This document shows positions 9,736 to 21,793 of a stretch of DNA of 64,000 nt, one piece after another. The DNA comes from Raffaelea ambrosiae (taxonomy: Eukaryota; Ascomycota; Sordariomycetes; Ophiostomatales; Ophiostomataceae). The notes under the pieces were generated by a model. The model did no database searches. It saw only the letters and a program-made list of their open reading frames with translations, and was not told the origin of the DNA. The stretch covers positions 444,074 through 508,073 of the forward strand of contig PCDI01000004.1 of assembly GCA_002778195.1 (NCBI GenBank), in the 5' to 3' direction. How positions within the stretch are numbered: the first letter of the stretch is position 1; each line of letters opens with the position of its first letter. The position numbers were made by a program, and so were the translations under genes.

Positions 9736-12700
9736 TCACCGGAACCTCAAGAATGAGCCCCGCTTCTTGACTTTTTTACCCTCGTCGAGGCTTCCCAGGA
9801 TGTCGTCAAATGTGCTGCCAGTATTGACCGGCACCGCCAGGCTGGACGCGCTCTGGCTTGGGGCCTGGCTGCCGATGCTACCGACACTGCCATTGCGGCT
9901 GTCACCCCTGTGACCCTGGCCGCCGTTGTTGGCAGCCATCATCGAGCGCAGATTACCGGCTGAGGCGATACGGCGTGTACTGTCGATGCTGCCGCTGCCG
10001 CTGCCGCTCCTCTGTCTGCTACCGCCGACGATGCCATTGTGCAAAGGTGGCTGCAAGTTGCCGCCCTGATCTGGTCCGTAGCTGTTGTCGCTGTTATCGT
10101 TGCCGTCGCTCAGCCGAACCGGTTCGAGCGCCCACCCGATGCTTGCGTGCCTCAAGTTGTGGCGCTGCTGCAGTTGTTGGAAGTTGGGTCGCTGAAGCAC
10201 CTGCTGCTGGTGCTGTTGGAACGACAGTGGCGGCGTCTTCCTTGCAGCCTGCGGAGGTTGCTGCTGGGGGCGCAGAGCTGGTGACATGGGCCCTGGCAGA
10301 GGGTTTTCGGCGGGCTCGTCGCCGATGGCCGGGTGTATTCGTGGCGACGAGGTAATGGATGCTACGTCCAGAGAGTTCACTCGGGCGACGCCGAAAGACG
10401 AGGAGCCCAGCGACATGTCAGAGCTGGGAAAATCGGGAAGAGTCGCTGCCCGTGGCAGCTGAGGCCCAGGGGTGCTCCTGCCACTGCCACTGCCACTGCC
10501 GCTGGTGGCCGGCGGTGCCGTGTCGCTTGCTGCCCCGGGACCTGAAATCGCCACCAGCTCTTCTGGAGGCGCCGAAATGCTTCCCTGGGCCTCCCACTGC
10601 TTGGCTGCCAGCCAGCAGTGCGAACGGTGATACGTTGCCTCAACAGAATACAGGAGCACATCGGCCGACAGCTCCACCAGCGGGCCGGCGCCGCCGGCGG
10701 TCTGGAACCAAGCCTTGCGCACTTCACCGGCGTCTTCCACCCATGGCGGGCGGCCCTGCGGCGGCTCGCACAAGAAGTATTCGACACCCTCGGCATAGCG
10801 CAGGCCGGGTGCGTCCACCACCAGCATGGGCATGGACTGCAACACCACATACAGGAACAGCCACTGGCCAATGCGCATCTCGGACAACTCCATCTCGGTC
10901 TTCCTATGCTTGGCCTCACGGGCCTCAAATTCCTCAAACGCGACCAAAAAGGGCGACTCAGTCGGGCGCTCGGCGTCGGGGTTGTGCGATTTTTGCAAAA
11001 TGACATGCAGGTCGCATGACTGGACGTTCTTGCCGAGGCGGGACTGGTCCTTGGGTGCCATATCGGCGAACGTCTCGCGGATGGAGGCCAGCGTGGGCAC
11101 CTTGGGGACGTCAAAAGGCATCGGGGGCAGCACGGGCGGCGACGATTGATCGAACTCGGCGAGGATCTGGCGCAGGGCCATCATGGCTGGGTCGGTCAGA
11201 GTCGGGTCAGAGGCGTTCGAGGAAGTAGCGTGGCCGTCTTCGCCGCCGCGTGGCGTAAGCGATGTGCGGTCGGCCAAGAGGTCATAGATGGAGCACAGGT
11301 CACCGTAGAGGGTCTTGAGGACCAAACGATTGAGGCCGCTCTCGGAGAAGGGGTTGCGGCGGCTGCTAGCCTTGGGCGGCCAGCTGCCAAACTGGCTCTT
11401 GTAGTGCTTGAGGACAAAGGATTTCATGTCGTTGAAGGAGGCGCGCCAGTTCTTGAAGCGCAGGTTGCGGTAGGTCTCGTTGGACGTGGAGCTGGCGACG
11501 CCGGCAAAGAGGCTGGGGAACTCGAATTGCTCCAGACGCGTGTTGACGCTGTGCTGGCGACTGACCAAGTCCAGGTGGGCGCGCTCGAGACGCAGGCGAG
11601 TGTTGGCTGAGATGTGGTCCCAGAGGGGGGACTTGACGCCCCGCAGAGCTGTATACTTGCCAACAGCGTGGCAGAAGGCCTCATTGTATAGCGGCCAGAA
11701 GCGCAACTGCTCGCCCAGGACAAGAGCCTCGAGCGTCTTCTCGCGGCTTTGGCGCACGTCGGCCAAGCCATTCTGATCGACATAGAAGCCAAGGCTGAGG
11801 TCGACAGCCTCGCCAAAGGAAACGCTGCCAAGGCCGTAGCCAAAGTCGAACTCGTGCAGCAGCTTGGAAATCTCGATCAGGGCGGCAAAGGCGGTGGGAT
11901 GGCTGCGGGTGGCCACGAGCGGCTGGCCGGTCAGCAGGGCGAACAGGTTGCGCAGGGCGATGAGGCGCTCCAGGTCGCCGCTGTCGACGGGAAGATGCAG
12001 ACGCGCCTCATTGCCGCCAAAGAGCGGCGGCGATGTCGGCGGAGAGTAGATGCGGTGGGCGTCGGAAGCGGACAAAGAATCGCGTCCGGTGAAGCTGTGT
12101 GCACGTGACCGGGCGCTGATGGGCGATGCCATCTCGGAATTGATGAGGTCGGTAAGGACGCGTGACTGGTCAAGGATGGCGGCACGAACTTTGAACGAGG
12201 CGCCCAGTTCGCTGCCGCGCGGCGCGAGGTAGACATAAAGCGAGCCGCTTTCGTCCCAGAGTTCCGGGACCTGGTTTGTTAGCTTCGGGAGGGAAAAGAG
12301 AAACAAACAACAAAGGCGAGGTTTTGTGTCGCAGGAAGGCAAGACAATCCATGCGTGAAGCGGCACCCCCGGGCAAACATACCTTTTCACCGTTGGTCAG
12401 ATACGACACAGTGTACTCGGCCCGGGCATCGGTGGACAGGACCCAGGCGCTGGCGTGGTCGTTGGCGCCGGGCTCGTGTGAGTTGGACCGTGATCGGGTG
12501 CCGCCACCGACACCGGGGAGCCAGCTGCGCCGGCGTTGGTGGGAAGGCAGGCGGTTGGGGCTCTGTGTGGTGCTACCATCGCTTGACTGCGACGAGTGAC
12601 CACGGCCGGATGAGACCGGCCGGGCGCCAGTGGCGGCGAGGTGTGCGTGGGGGTGAAGCGGCTGCGTAGAGATGCTGCGGCCACGCGGCAGGTCTGCTGC

Positions 12701-13658
12701 GCACGGGGGAGACGATCCGCGTGCCGGCGATTTGCGCAGCCGCAGAGGGCTGGAAACGACATGTTGCTTGAGGAGACGGGTGGGCGACTGGCGGCCGCGG
12801 GTCTTGGTGAGGACGGGCGAGGACGGGGTTTCGATGAGCTGCGGGGGGGTTATCGTGGCCGTGTCCGGCCTTGGTGTCGTGGCCGTGCCCGGCCTTGGTA
12901 TCGTGGCCGTGCTTGGCCTTGGCTCGTCGGTCGCCGTTGACAGCGAGAGGTTGGGAGGCTGCCGTGCCTGTGTGAGAGGCTGCGGATCGGCCTCGGGCAG
13001 CCCGTCTTGCCCGTCTTGCCCGCCTTGGGCTGGGCTGAGCGGCAGCCTTGGCTGCAGAGCTGGCGCACCAGCTGACGCACTGCCTGGGCGGGGTGGAAGA
13101 GCCGGGCGGAAGATGGGCTCGGCAGGCACAGAGTCGCTGTAGCTGGGAGGCGGCGAGGGGCTTGGGTTATGCGGCGGCGGGGGGGACGGCGAAGTGTTGA
13201 AGACCGAACGCCAAGTCGCCGAGGACGCCGCGTCCTGTGATTTGTCTAGGGGGGGTTCGGCAGCAGTAGCAGCCGTGGCTTCGTTGGCGGCCGTGGCCGA
13301 AGCTGCTGCTGCGGGTGTCGTCGGCGTCGTCGGCGTCGTCACATCCAAGAGAGACTTCTTCTGGGCGTCGTCCACATTGAGAGCCGCAAGGGCATCGACC
13401 GGCACTGCTGGCTGGTTAGCAGGAGGCAACACACGAGGAAGGCCGAACTGGAGGGACCACATGACGAACGCGCAGTGGCTGGCAAGTGGGACGGCGGAAT
13501 ACGAGGCACGAAGGGGCTAACGGCGTCTAACGATGTCGCTGGAGGGCCGCGGATGGAGAGTCGGGCTGCCAAAGCTGGACAGGAAAGCTGGACAGAAAAC
13601 CGGACAGGAAAACTGGACTGCAGAGACGGTGACGTATCTTACCTGAAGTGGAGGCCAT
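9736..13658 (-). CDS. Large conserved fungal protein, probably DUF8004 family
   Basis: Three exons give 1191 residues: 13658-13643 (16 nt), 13407-12383 and 12270-9736. Splice signals are GTAAGA...CAG (235 nt, with a GCTAACC branch) and GTATGT...CAG (112 nt); phases fit. The start ATG lies in a strong CACCATGG context. The first 350 residues are Pro/Ser/Thr-rich and low in order. The ordered core spans about residues 330-860 and includes TVSYLTNGEK, VPELWDESGSLYVYL, EFPSLFAGVASSTSNETYRN and an RFKNWRASFNDMKSFVLKHY block, a set I associate with an uncharacterised family of filamentous fungi (DUF8004, from memory). The tail is Gln/Ser-rich and ends in basic KKRGSFLRFR. No enzymatic motif, signal peptide or clear membrane helix is visible. 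An alternative start at 13462 would need 5' leader splicing to be ignored. Confidence 0.8.
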
Positions 13659-15318
13659 GGTGAGAAAGCTAGCAAGGGGGCAGCGAGAGAGCCTCGGCGA
13701 CAGAGTCAGCCTCGACGGTTTCCTTATGGACGGATGGCGAGGACGTTTTGGCGATGCAACAAAGAGAGAATTCGGAGGGATGAAGAGAAGAAACCCAGGA
13801 ACCTGGAACCGACAGAACAGGATCCAAACATCCAGGGAGAAGGGATGGGCGCAAAGAACTGCAGACAGGCTGAGTAACTAGTAGTTGGGACTGCCGCCTG
13901 GACAGGGATGGGGGAAGGACAGACAGAGGGCGATCTGGGGCTGCTGGGGCGGGGGTAGATGGAAGGGGAAACTTCAGAATCAGGAAACAGGAGATGAAGA
14001 GAAGAGGCTGAAAGAGGGGGATTCTGATCGTGAAAAGAAGAAAAAATAAAGAAAAAAAAAATTGGCTCTGGAATGCAAAGGAATGCACGCAACGGGTGCA
14101 CCAGCTAGGAAGGCGCGGATGGGTCTCTTCGTCGCGGGCTGAAGCCGTTTGCCAGGAAAGCCCGGGTCGATCCAGGGCAGGAACTACCGCGTTGGGGGGG
14201 GGGCGTCCTTGCCTAGAATGGCCTGGAGTCTCGGGGGGTGGCGTTTTCAGGGTTTTGGCTGCTTTGGCTGTTTTGGCACTGTCTGTTTGGCTTTTTAGGT
14301 TTTTTTTTCGAGTTCTTTCGTCTCCTTTTTTTGTCTCCTTTTTTTAAAATAAAGGAGGAAAAAGAAAAAGGAAAAAAAACGGTTTCCTTTGTTGATTTTC
14401 GCCTTCGCCTCTCAATAGTCGCCTCTGCCTGTCGTATTGCAAAGTCTGCCGCCCGCGTGGGACTCCGTCTCGCTGCGTTTGTCTTTGAGGGTTGCTATGT
14501 TGCTGCTGTTTCCCTGGTTATCGATCACTTCCCTGCTTTTTTTTTGCTCCACACTATTCCACTCTCGACTCAATACGTATGCCGGCCTCGTCACCACATC
14601 TGATCCCCCTTTTTCTCGCGCGGGACTCCACGGCTACATAAATCACAGCATGACTACTCTGTACTATATAAGCTACCACGAAATACCAGGAGCGCACTAG
14701 CTGCCCTTCAGCGCCATCAACACCGCCAGGCTGCATACAATTTCCGAGCGCCAGCAAGATGACCAATCTACTGGTTGGGGGCTGAGACGAAGCGACCAGG
14801 GACCTGTCTGGTGAGGGATCTGAGAGTCGACAGCCGGCTGAGCAGCTGGACAAGAGCCACCATCTGACGAAAGATCGAGTCCCACGACCACGGCCCGTCG
14901 CTCTCGTCGGCCATCCTTGGCCAGCCACGGATATCTCACCAGAAGCAAGCCTGATGTGGTCAAGCGCACCGTTGCTCCAGGACGTCGAGGGTTAAAAAAG
15001 GAACAAAATACCACGTAATTAAAAAAGAAGAGAGAATGCCATGCTCTTTCGCGTGCATTTTCTTACTTTTTTCCACTATCAGCACAGCCCGGGCGCCACC
15101 CAGAGCCTCCTGGCAGCTCTGCCTCCCCACTTGGGCCTCTCAGCTCACGAAGTAGTGGAAGGTGCCATCTTGCTGTGCATCTTATTATGCCTACGTATGG
15201 CCGTATCTTATGCATATCGTATACCGGCAGGAGGGGTTCCCGTGTGCAGTGCGCGAAACAACAGACAAGCCTGTTGCGTAGACTCTGCGCATTGCATAAA
15301 TAAAGGGGCGAATTGCCA

Positions 15319-15344
15319 TGTGTGTGTGTGTGTGTGTGTGTGTG
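15319..15344. repeat. (TG)n microsatellite
   Basis: About 13 TG units in a row occur within the gene-poor spacer. Confidence 0.9.
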
Positions 15345-18300
15345 CAGTGTGCAGTGTGCTGGAGAGCCAGTATCCACCCACCGCTGGCCATGTGTTGTGG
15401 CTGTGCTGCGGTGAAGCGGAAACAATTCCCTTGCAGAGAGGAGGGGAAAAAAAGTAAAATAATACTAGTAAATAAAAAGACCGCGCTAGGAACGCCAATA
15501 AACCCGCTAAAACATCACCAAACCCACCTTCACAACGCACCAAAAGCCCCCGCCAACAGTCGCAGAAGCCCGCCAACAGTCGCAAAACACGCCAAAATGC
15601 CCGGTACCACTCTAAAACCCAAGCCAAGACACGAGACTGCAGGGCTAAAAACGGAACGCCCAAACGACGTCATTGCGGCTGGTTTTTTGTGCGCTGTAGC
15701 TAATGCTATGTACTTTGTAGTAGTTAACTCTTTTTCCTGAAAATACACATATTAATAGTAGCACAATTATTGCATAGTATGGCTCTTCGGCAGCTCCCAT
15801 ATTGCCTGCTATGCCACTAGTTGTAGCAGGTGTGAGAAGATCAGACAATACAAGGCAAGAATGCAAGAATGCAATAATAGACCACACCTCCCATTAGTCT
15901 TACACACATACCCAACACACCAACACACACGCAAACTCAGCTGTTGGTCACATCACCCGCCCTACGAGTAGTCACGCCCCGGTGCCCAGGACAGCACATC
16001 CCGCATCTCACCCATCCGGCAGACAGAAGTGCATCACACGGTAATCCACCACACCCAGTAACAGCAACATAGTGTGAAGCACGCCTGTGCGTGCCAACAC
16101 AGACGTGGCTGGCGCGATGTAACTGTGTCCTTCTCTGCAGCCGCGAACTCGAAACCGGGGTGTCAGAAGCCAAAGGCGGGAGACCCAATGGTGAGGACCC
16201 CGTAGCTTGTGGGCGAGATCCCAGAACCAAAGATGAGAGTTCAGTGGCCCAGACACTACTACTGAGGTGGTTAAGAGGCAGAGGCAGGACCCGGACCCAG
16301 GTGACCAACTATCTCATACGAGCGAGTAAGATACTTTGTGTGATGTACTAACCATTATGAAGGACGCGTGTACGTATATGGATTTTGCTATGGATTTTAC
16401 TACATAGTATTATGGGTACCACAGCGAGTACCTGGAGTCCTGCAGTATGACCACGTCCTTATTTTTATCCCTACTTTAGCGCTTTTCTCTCGCCCCGTTG
16501 GATCTCTCGCCGTGTTTGTGCGTCCGGTCAGCCTACACCAATTATTTACCTTACCCGTCGCCTGCTGACAGGATTTCTGTGTTGGGTCGCAGACATCCAG
16601 CCCCGACTTGCCCCAAATGACCCCATCTAGCTGAGCCTGTTGGTGGGACCGCCACGCCCAGGGAAGCCCGCTGGTCGAATGGGGAGACCCGCCGTGGCTG
16701 AATCCTTGGGGCAAGGGTCAAGAAGACATGGGTGGAGGAGGGGCTCGGTTTTGATCGCTTCCTTCGCTGATTGCTTCCTTTCCTGATCCGGCCTTATTAT
16801 GTTCATGTGCCGCAAAGGAATGAGCAATTTCTCGGCTGAAGGGTTTTTTCTTACCCCAGTTGGAGCTGTCATTTCTATCTCTGAGAACCTTACGATGGCA
16901 CGGTGGTAATGCATTTGGACATGTGTCTGGCAGGTGCAGGGCTGTTCTGTCGTGAGTCGGTTTGCTCCTTTCCGTCTTTGCCGCCTGAACTACTCGTTCT
17001 CCTGTTTCTTCGGTGTCCTTCCCCGACTCACCGAAGGATCCTCCTCGCCCAAGCAGCAAGGCTTAGTTCATCCCACCTGCCCAATCCATGCATTCGACCA
17101 TCCATTCGCTTCACGTGCTGCGGCTGCGGTTTGTGCACAGCGTAGGATTTGTGAGGCCTAGATAGTTTTCCCCTCTTGAGGGGATATTTTGCGTTTTTCT
17201 CATGCCACTTCCGGATGGACCGGCAGCCTGCGGGCTCAAGTTAGGCGTTCTTGCTGCTTGGCCCGGGGATTAAGCTTACTATGTACTCGTACTCTCTCTA
17301 TTTTGGTTTCTGTTCCAGAATTAGTCTGCACAGTTAGTATCGGTTCTTCGATATATCGGGTAAGCGAACGCTCGAAATCAGAGCTAAGAAGAGACTGGCT
17401 ACAACAGGAGCATCCCTTCTTGCTTGAATCTGACTGTGCTTGGTTGACAAGTCTATGTATAGATGGTCTCTGTAGAAGTTGCCCGGTCAAAATAAGAAGC
17501 AAACAAAGAACAAAAAAGCTATGGGGTATGCGCGATTAGGTAAGGGAAGGGTTAAAAAAAATGATGATGCACCAACAAAGAAATGTATGAACTTGATCAA
17601 CACAACTTGTTGATATTACAAGTGCGTCTATTCAACACTGAACGTTTGACCTCTGTTATCCCCCCCCTGGTAATCTACAAATGCGCCGTATTGGGTACTC
17701 CGTAAAGAGACCTTCGTCGACGAGCATGTTAATTTTCTTTTGGGACCATGGCAATTCATCCAGTCACAGCCTTACTGGATGCCGCTGTCTAGGGGAGGTA
17801 GAGTTAGCAGGGTTGTTTCCGTTGCACCCATAACTCTTCTCATGTATATTTCTTGTTGAAGTCAACTCACCAGCCTCAGTGATGACCGCTACTTTGTCTG
17901 CTGGCTTATTTTGGTGCTTTATAAGTGAATGTTACCTCTCCAGCAGGTCAGACTCTGGGATCGCGCATAATACCCAATTGGCCAGATGTCGCAACGCTAG
18001 TCCCAATCCGGAACACACGACGGGATGTTGAAGGGATGTTGAAGAGAGATGTAATACCTCTTAAGATATTTGGCTCGTTAATAACTAATTTTCTATTCTT
18101 TCTTAGTAACTCGACCTTTGTCTGGGGGCCAATTGTAAAATCCCACGATCGCACCAGCAACGTAATGTCCCCAAGTTCGCAAGTCACCACCACCTACACA
18201 TACTATGGTGCTGCCACCGAGCTCTTGGGCTACTCACGGGCTATGCGGTTGGGCAAGTGAGCTATTACCAGTGTTCTTGGTTCATATTCTCTCAACTCTA

Positions 18301-18524
18301 TAGAAACGTTTGCCCCCGCGTCTGAACTGTCCGACTGGTTGCCTTCACAGACGCGGACACGGGTGTTTCGCGCAATGGGGAACGTCATCAGGGCCCATGA
18401 GGACATACCAGAGTGCCAAACCGAGAGGAAAAACGTGGCTAGCTTCAATCGACTTCGTTTGGCGTGGAACAATATTGTGACCGGGTTACAGGAGTGGCTG
18501 TGGAACGGCGTGACGATGCGTGAC

Positions 18525-18572
18525 ATGGTGTATGGTGTATGGTGTATGGTGTATGGTGTATGGTGTATGGTG
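18525..18572. repeat. 7-bp tandem repeat TATGGTG, about 6-7 copies
   Basis: Six perfect TATGGTG units run from 18531 to 18572, preceded by a partial copy. The surroundings show no coding signs. Confidence 0.9.
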
Positions 18573-19010
18573 ACCTGGCCGAGATGCGAAAGACGCTACT
18601 AGAGGGGGTTGTTATGACCTTACACGCAAAACAGGAGACCGTACTCTTCGTCAAGTCACAACGCAACTGCTGTTGTGCAGAAAGATCAAAAAGTGTCTGC
18701 TGGTAGTTGCACAAGAATGGTCTAGACCAATACCAAAGATGGCCCTTCGTTTTGTCTTCCCAAATGAAGTTGGCCACTTACACTCTTCCTATTCCGTCGT
18801 CTATGACTTATGTATATCCCAGATTATTTCATGATAATTATCCCGCCTGTCGGCTAGCCCAATGGTGTTCACGTTCTTGTGGGTGTTGATGAGCTCTGCC
18901 TGATGAAATGTCTGTGGCCGCCGTCCCAACGCTGGCTGGTGATTCGGGGTTGGCCGCAGTACATCTTCTAGTCGTGGTTGGATTGATGCTGATTTTGAAG
19001 GCTTGGGCCT

Positions 19011-19123
19011 TCATGGAAACTCCTCTGCGTGCACATCCACTTCATACTCTTCTTGTGCTGCTTGCCTCATGGAAGCTCCTCTGCGTGCACATCCAGTTCT
19101 ATAATCTTCTTGTGCTGCTTACC
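19011..19123. repeat. 56-57 bp tandem duplication spanning the RTG2 stop codon
   Basis: Copy 1 (19011-19066) and copy 2 (from 19067) both begin TCATGGAA[A/G]CTCCTCTGCG and share TGCACATCCA and TCTTCTTGTGCTGCTT. They differ by a few substitutions and one inserted base. Copy 2 encodes the last 18 residues of the RTG2-like protein and its TGA; copy 1 lies just downstream of that stop. Confidence 0.9.
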
Positions 19124-20963
19124 CACAGCACCAAAACACGCCGCCACCTCTTCAGCAAGGTTCAGGCCCACAGCGTGGCTCGCCTTCACGGCCACCTGAA
19201 GCCGGCAGACTTTCCTGTCTTTGCCCTTGGCAGACTTTGTCGGGGCCAGCACTGGCGTGAACGTGAGGCTTTGGGCCACGTCGTCTGTCGCTGCCGTCGG
19301 CTGCGCGGGATATATCAGCGCCAGCACAGCGGCCACGCCGCCAATATACTCAGCCCAGAAGTCGAGGTGCTGGTTCTGCGCATCCGTTGTGGCGTCGCGG
19401 CGGTACACAAGCAGGTTTCGCAGGCCCGACATCAGGACCTGGTCCGTCGGCGCCACACCGCCTCCCCAGCGTGCCCACAGGCTGATGGCAATGGATGCTC
19501 GGGCCTGGTGCGGGAGCCCCGGCAGGCCAGGGTCGCGGTGAACGGCCTCGTGCAGGACGAATGCTGCATTGGCCGTCGTGTCGGCACCGCTGCGCTCCCA
19601 GATGCGCGAGGCAACAATGGGCAGCAGCTGCACCAGCGATGCCTGTGACTGGATCTCCTTGGGGAGAGCCGACAGCAGGGCCTCGTGGACGCTTGCGGGG
19701 ACGGTGGATGCGGATGCCAGGGCAGCCAGCGGGTCCGACTCGCGCACGGCTGGCGGCATGCGCATCATGAGGGCGCCCTCGCGGTTGCCGCCGGCACAGA
19801 AGGTGACTGACCGGACCGAGTGGTGGGCGCGCTGGAGAGCCTCGAGCAGGGCGTCGACGACGGTGGCAATGGCGGCGAACTGAACGCGGCGGCGCTTGGA
19901 CATGCCAAAGATCTTGCCGTCGTATTCGTGGTTGACGCGGCGCATGCGCTCGGTCTGGCTGAAGAAGGCACCCGAGACGGAGTAGCCGGCCATGAGCGGG
20001 ATGGGGTAGGGCTGGATGCTGTCGTTGTGCATGAGCATGCTGCCATAGCCGCGGAAGCCACCGCCGCAGAGGTAGACGTCGAGGCTGTCGGTGGCGCGGA
20101 GGGCGGGGAACTGTGTGTGCAGCCGGGCGAGGGCTGCCGACATGTCGTCGGCCAGGTTGGGCGCGGCGGCTGCGGTGGCCTTGGCCTGCGCCGCGGCCGA
20201 AACTGAGGCGATGCCAGCCTGTGCTGCCGCCTCCGCAGCCATGCGCGTCAACCGCGCGGCGCCGTAGGGCATGCTCTGGCCAGCCTGTGCTGCTGCCACC
20301 TCGTAGCCGGTGCCCAGACGCGAGTCTACATACGTCATCTGCACGCTGCCGCCGCCCAGGTCCAGCATGAGGCCTCCGTCCACCGAGCCGAAGCCGGCAC
20401 GCGCGCCCGTCGAGCCGAACAGCGTCTCCACCGCCGGGGCCAGCACATGGACTGTGAACCCGGGCGCCGACTTGTTGATGGCCTCGAGCAGCACGCCTGC
20501 GTTGGAAGCCCGCCGCATGGCCTCCGTGGCAAAGACGGACATGTGCTCGGGCGCCACCTGGTAGGCCAGGGCGATGCGGTGGAAGCGGGCCAGCGCGCGG
20601 GCGACCTGGGCAATGGTCTCTTCCGGCAGCAGCATGGCCGGCAGTGCCCCCGGAGCCGTGGGTGCCGGCGCCGTCTCATCTTCAGTCAGCGCATCAAAGA
20701 GTGAGATGCCGGCCCGCTCGCGGTAGACGCAGGGTAGCAGTCGCGTGCGCGGCGCCGCCAGGTCGGAGATGGTGAAGCGGATGCCATTGCTGGGACGTTA
20801 GAGGGGGGGGCAGCCCAAGCACAACGAGACAAAATGGCCAGCCTGGAGCTTACCTTCCCATGTCGACAAGGGCATGCAGGCTGCTCGCATCGCTGGGCGT
20901 CCATTTGGGCAGCTTGGCCTCGAAGTTGTCGAGCGTGATAATGTCGACGGCGGCCGGTGCCAT
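19067..20963 (-). CDS. RTG2: Ppx/GppA-family protein, RTG2-like (retrograde signalling)
   Basis: Two exons, 20963-20854 and 20789-19067, join across a 63-nt intron (GTAAGC...CTAAC...CAG) to 610 residues. The splice rebuilds DMGSNGIRF (about residues 35-43), the first phosphate-binding loop of the Ppx/GppA actin-like ATPase fold. The second loop, LMLDLGGGSVQM, is also intact, as are VFATEAMRRASN and the following core. Proteins of this length with these loops in ascomycetes are RTG2 homologues; in yeast Rtg2 senses mitochondrial state and frees the Rtg1/3 factors. Whether this protein hydrolyses polyphosphate or ppGpp-like substrates is unknown. The last residues are encoded inside a recent tandem duplication, so the C-terminus may differ from relatives. 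Confidence 0.88.
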
Positions 20964-21793
20964 TGCGGGAGGTTGGCCTATGCCCAGTAGAACAGAGTGT
21001 GGGAAACTGAAGTCGCGTCCGACAAAGGTTGACGTACGAGTACGTTTGAGAAAATTTCTTGGTTGCCTGGAAGTTCGAAATTTTTTCATTTTTCATTTTT
21101 CATTTTTTATTTTGCTATTTTATTTTTTACTCTTTGATTTACGAGCTGAATCGTCCCTCGTTTCGGCCATTCACAAGCAGAAGCGTCACAACAGGAAAGC
21201 GCGCCTCTTAGCTTCTTGGCTGTGCACCTCGAGGAAAAGGAAAGAGCGGCCGGGACGAATTAGACAGGCGGGAGTGAGACAGAACCAAACACTTTACGTC
21301 AGAATCGATTTGCCTGCCAAAAAAGAGAGCCTAACTAATTACAACGCGACGCAGAGCAACAGAAAAACAACTAATGACAACACAAATCTATCTCTATCGT
21401 CCATCTTCGCCGCCCAGAGAGACAAACAGAAAGCAAAACAAAAAACAAAAACAAAAAAACAGGGGAATTACCCCAGCACTCCAAAACTCCTCCCCTTTTT
21501 TCATATTGACCTGGCAGGGTTGGTGGCCTTGGCCAGGCATTTACAGTATGCAGACATTATTGAACAGGAGACCTGGTCGATCCAAGAAGAAGCAGACTGA
21601 TACGCCAAGATTCCAGAAGATCGAGGAGACCGAAGACAAGGAGACCGAAGATCCAAGTACTTTCCAAAAAATTGTATCCAAGAAAAGACAGCCAAGAAGG
21701 TAACCAGAATGGTCAAAAAGGACAGCCAAGAAAAGAACAGTGTAAAAGTTCCTTTTTTTGTGTTTGTGTGTATGTGTGTGTGTGTGTCTTTTT
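20964..21793. other. Intergenic spacer, no gene seen
   Basis: This is the upstream region of the RTG2-like gene and downstream region of the next gene. It contains TACGAGTA at 21035-21042, a T-rich stretch with repeated TTTTTCATT (21080-21106), an A-rich CAAAA tract (about 21425-21462) and a TG-rich patch near 21765. Confidence 0.5.

Larger units (their letters stand above)
13659..19010. other. Gene-poor 5.4-kb spacer
   Basis: This is the longest stretch without a supported gene. Open frames are short and their translations are low complexity or unrecognised. Simple repeats occur at 15319-15344 and 18525-18572, and TACGAGTA occurs at 15963-15970 and 17284-17291. The part from about 16.3 to 18.9 kb is visibly richer in A and T than the gene regions and could contain decayed mobile DNA, but no terminal repeats or transposase motifs can be made out by eye. 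Confidence 0.5.
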
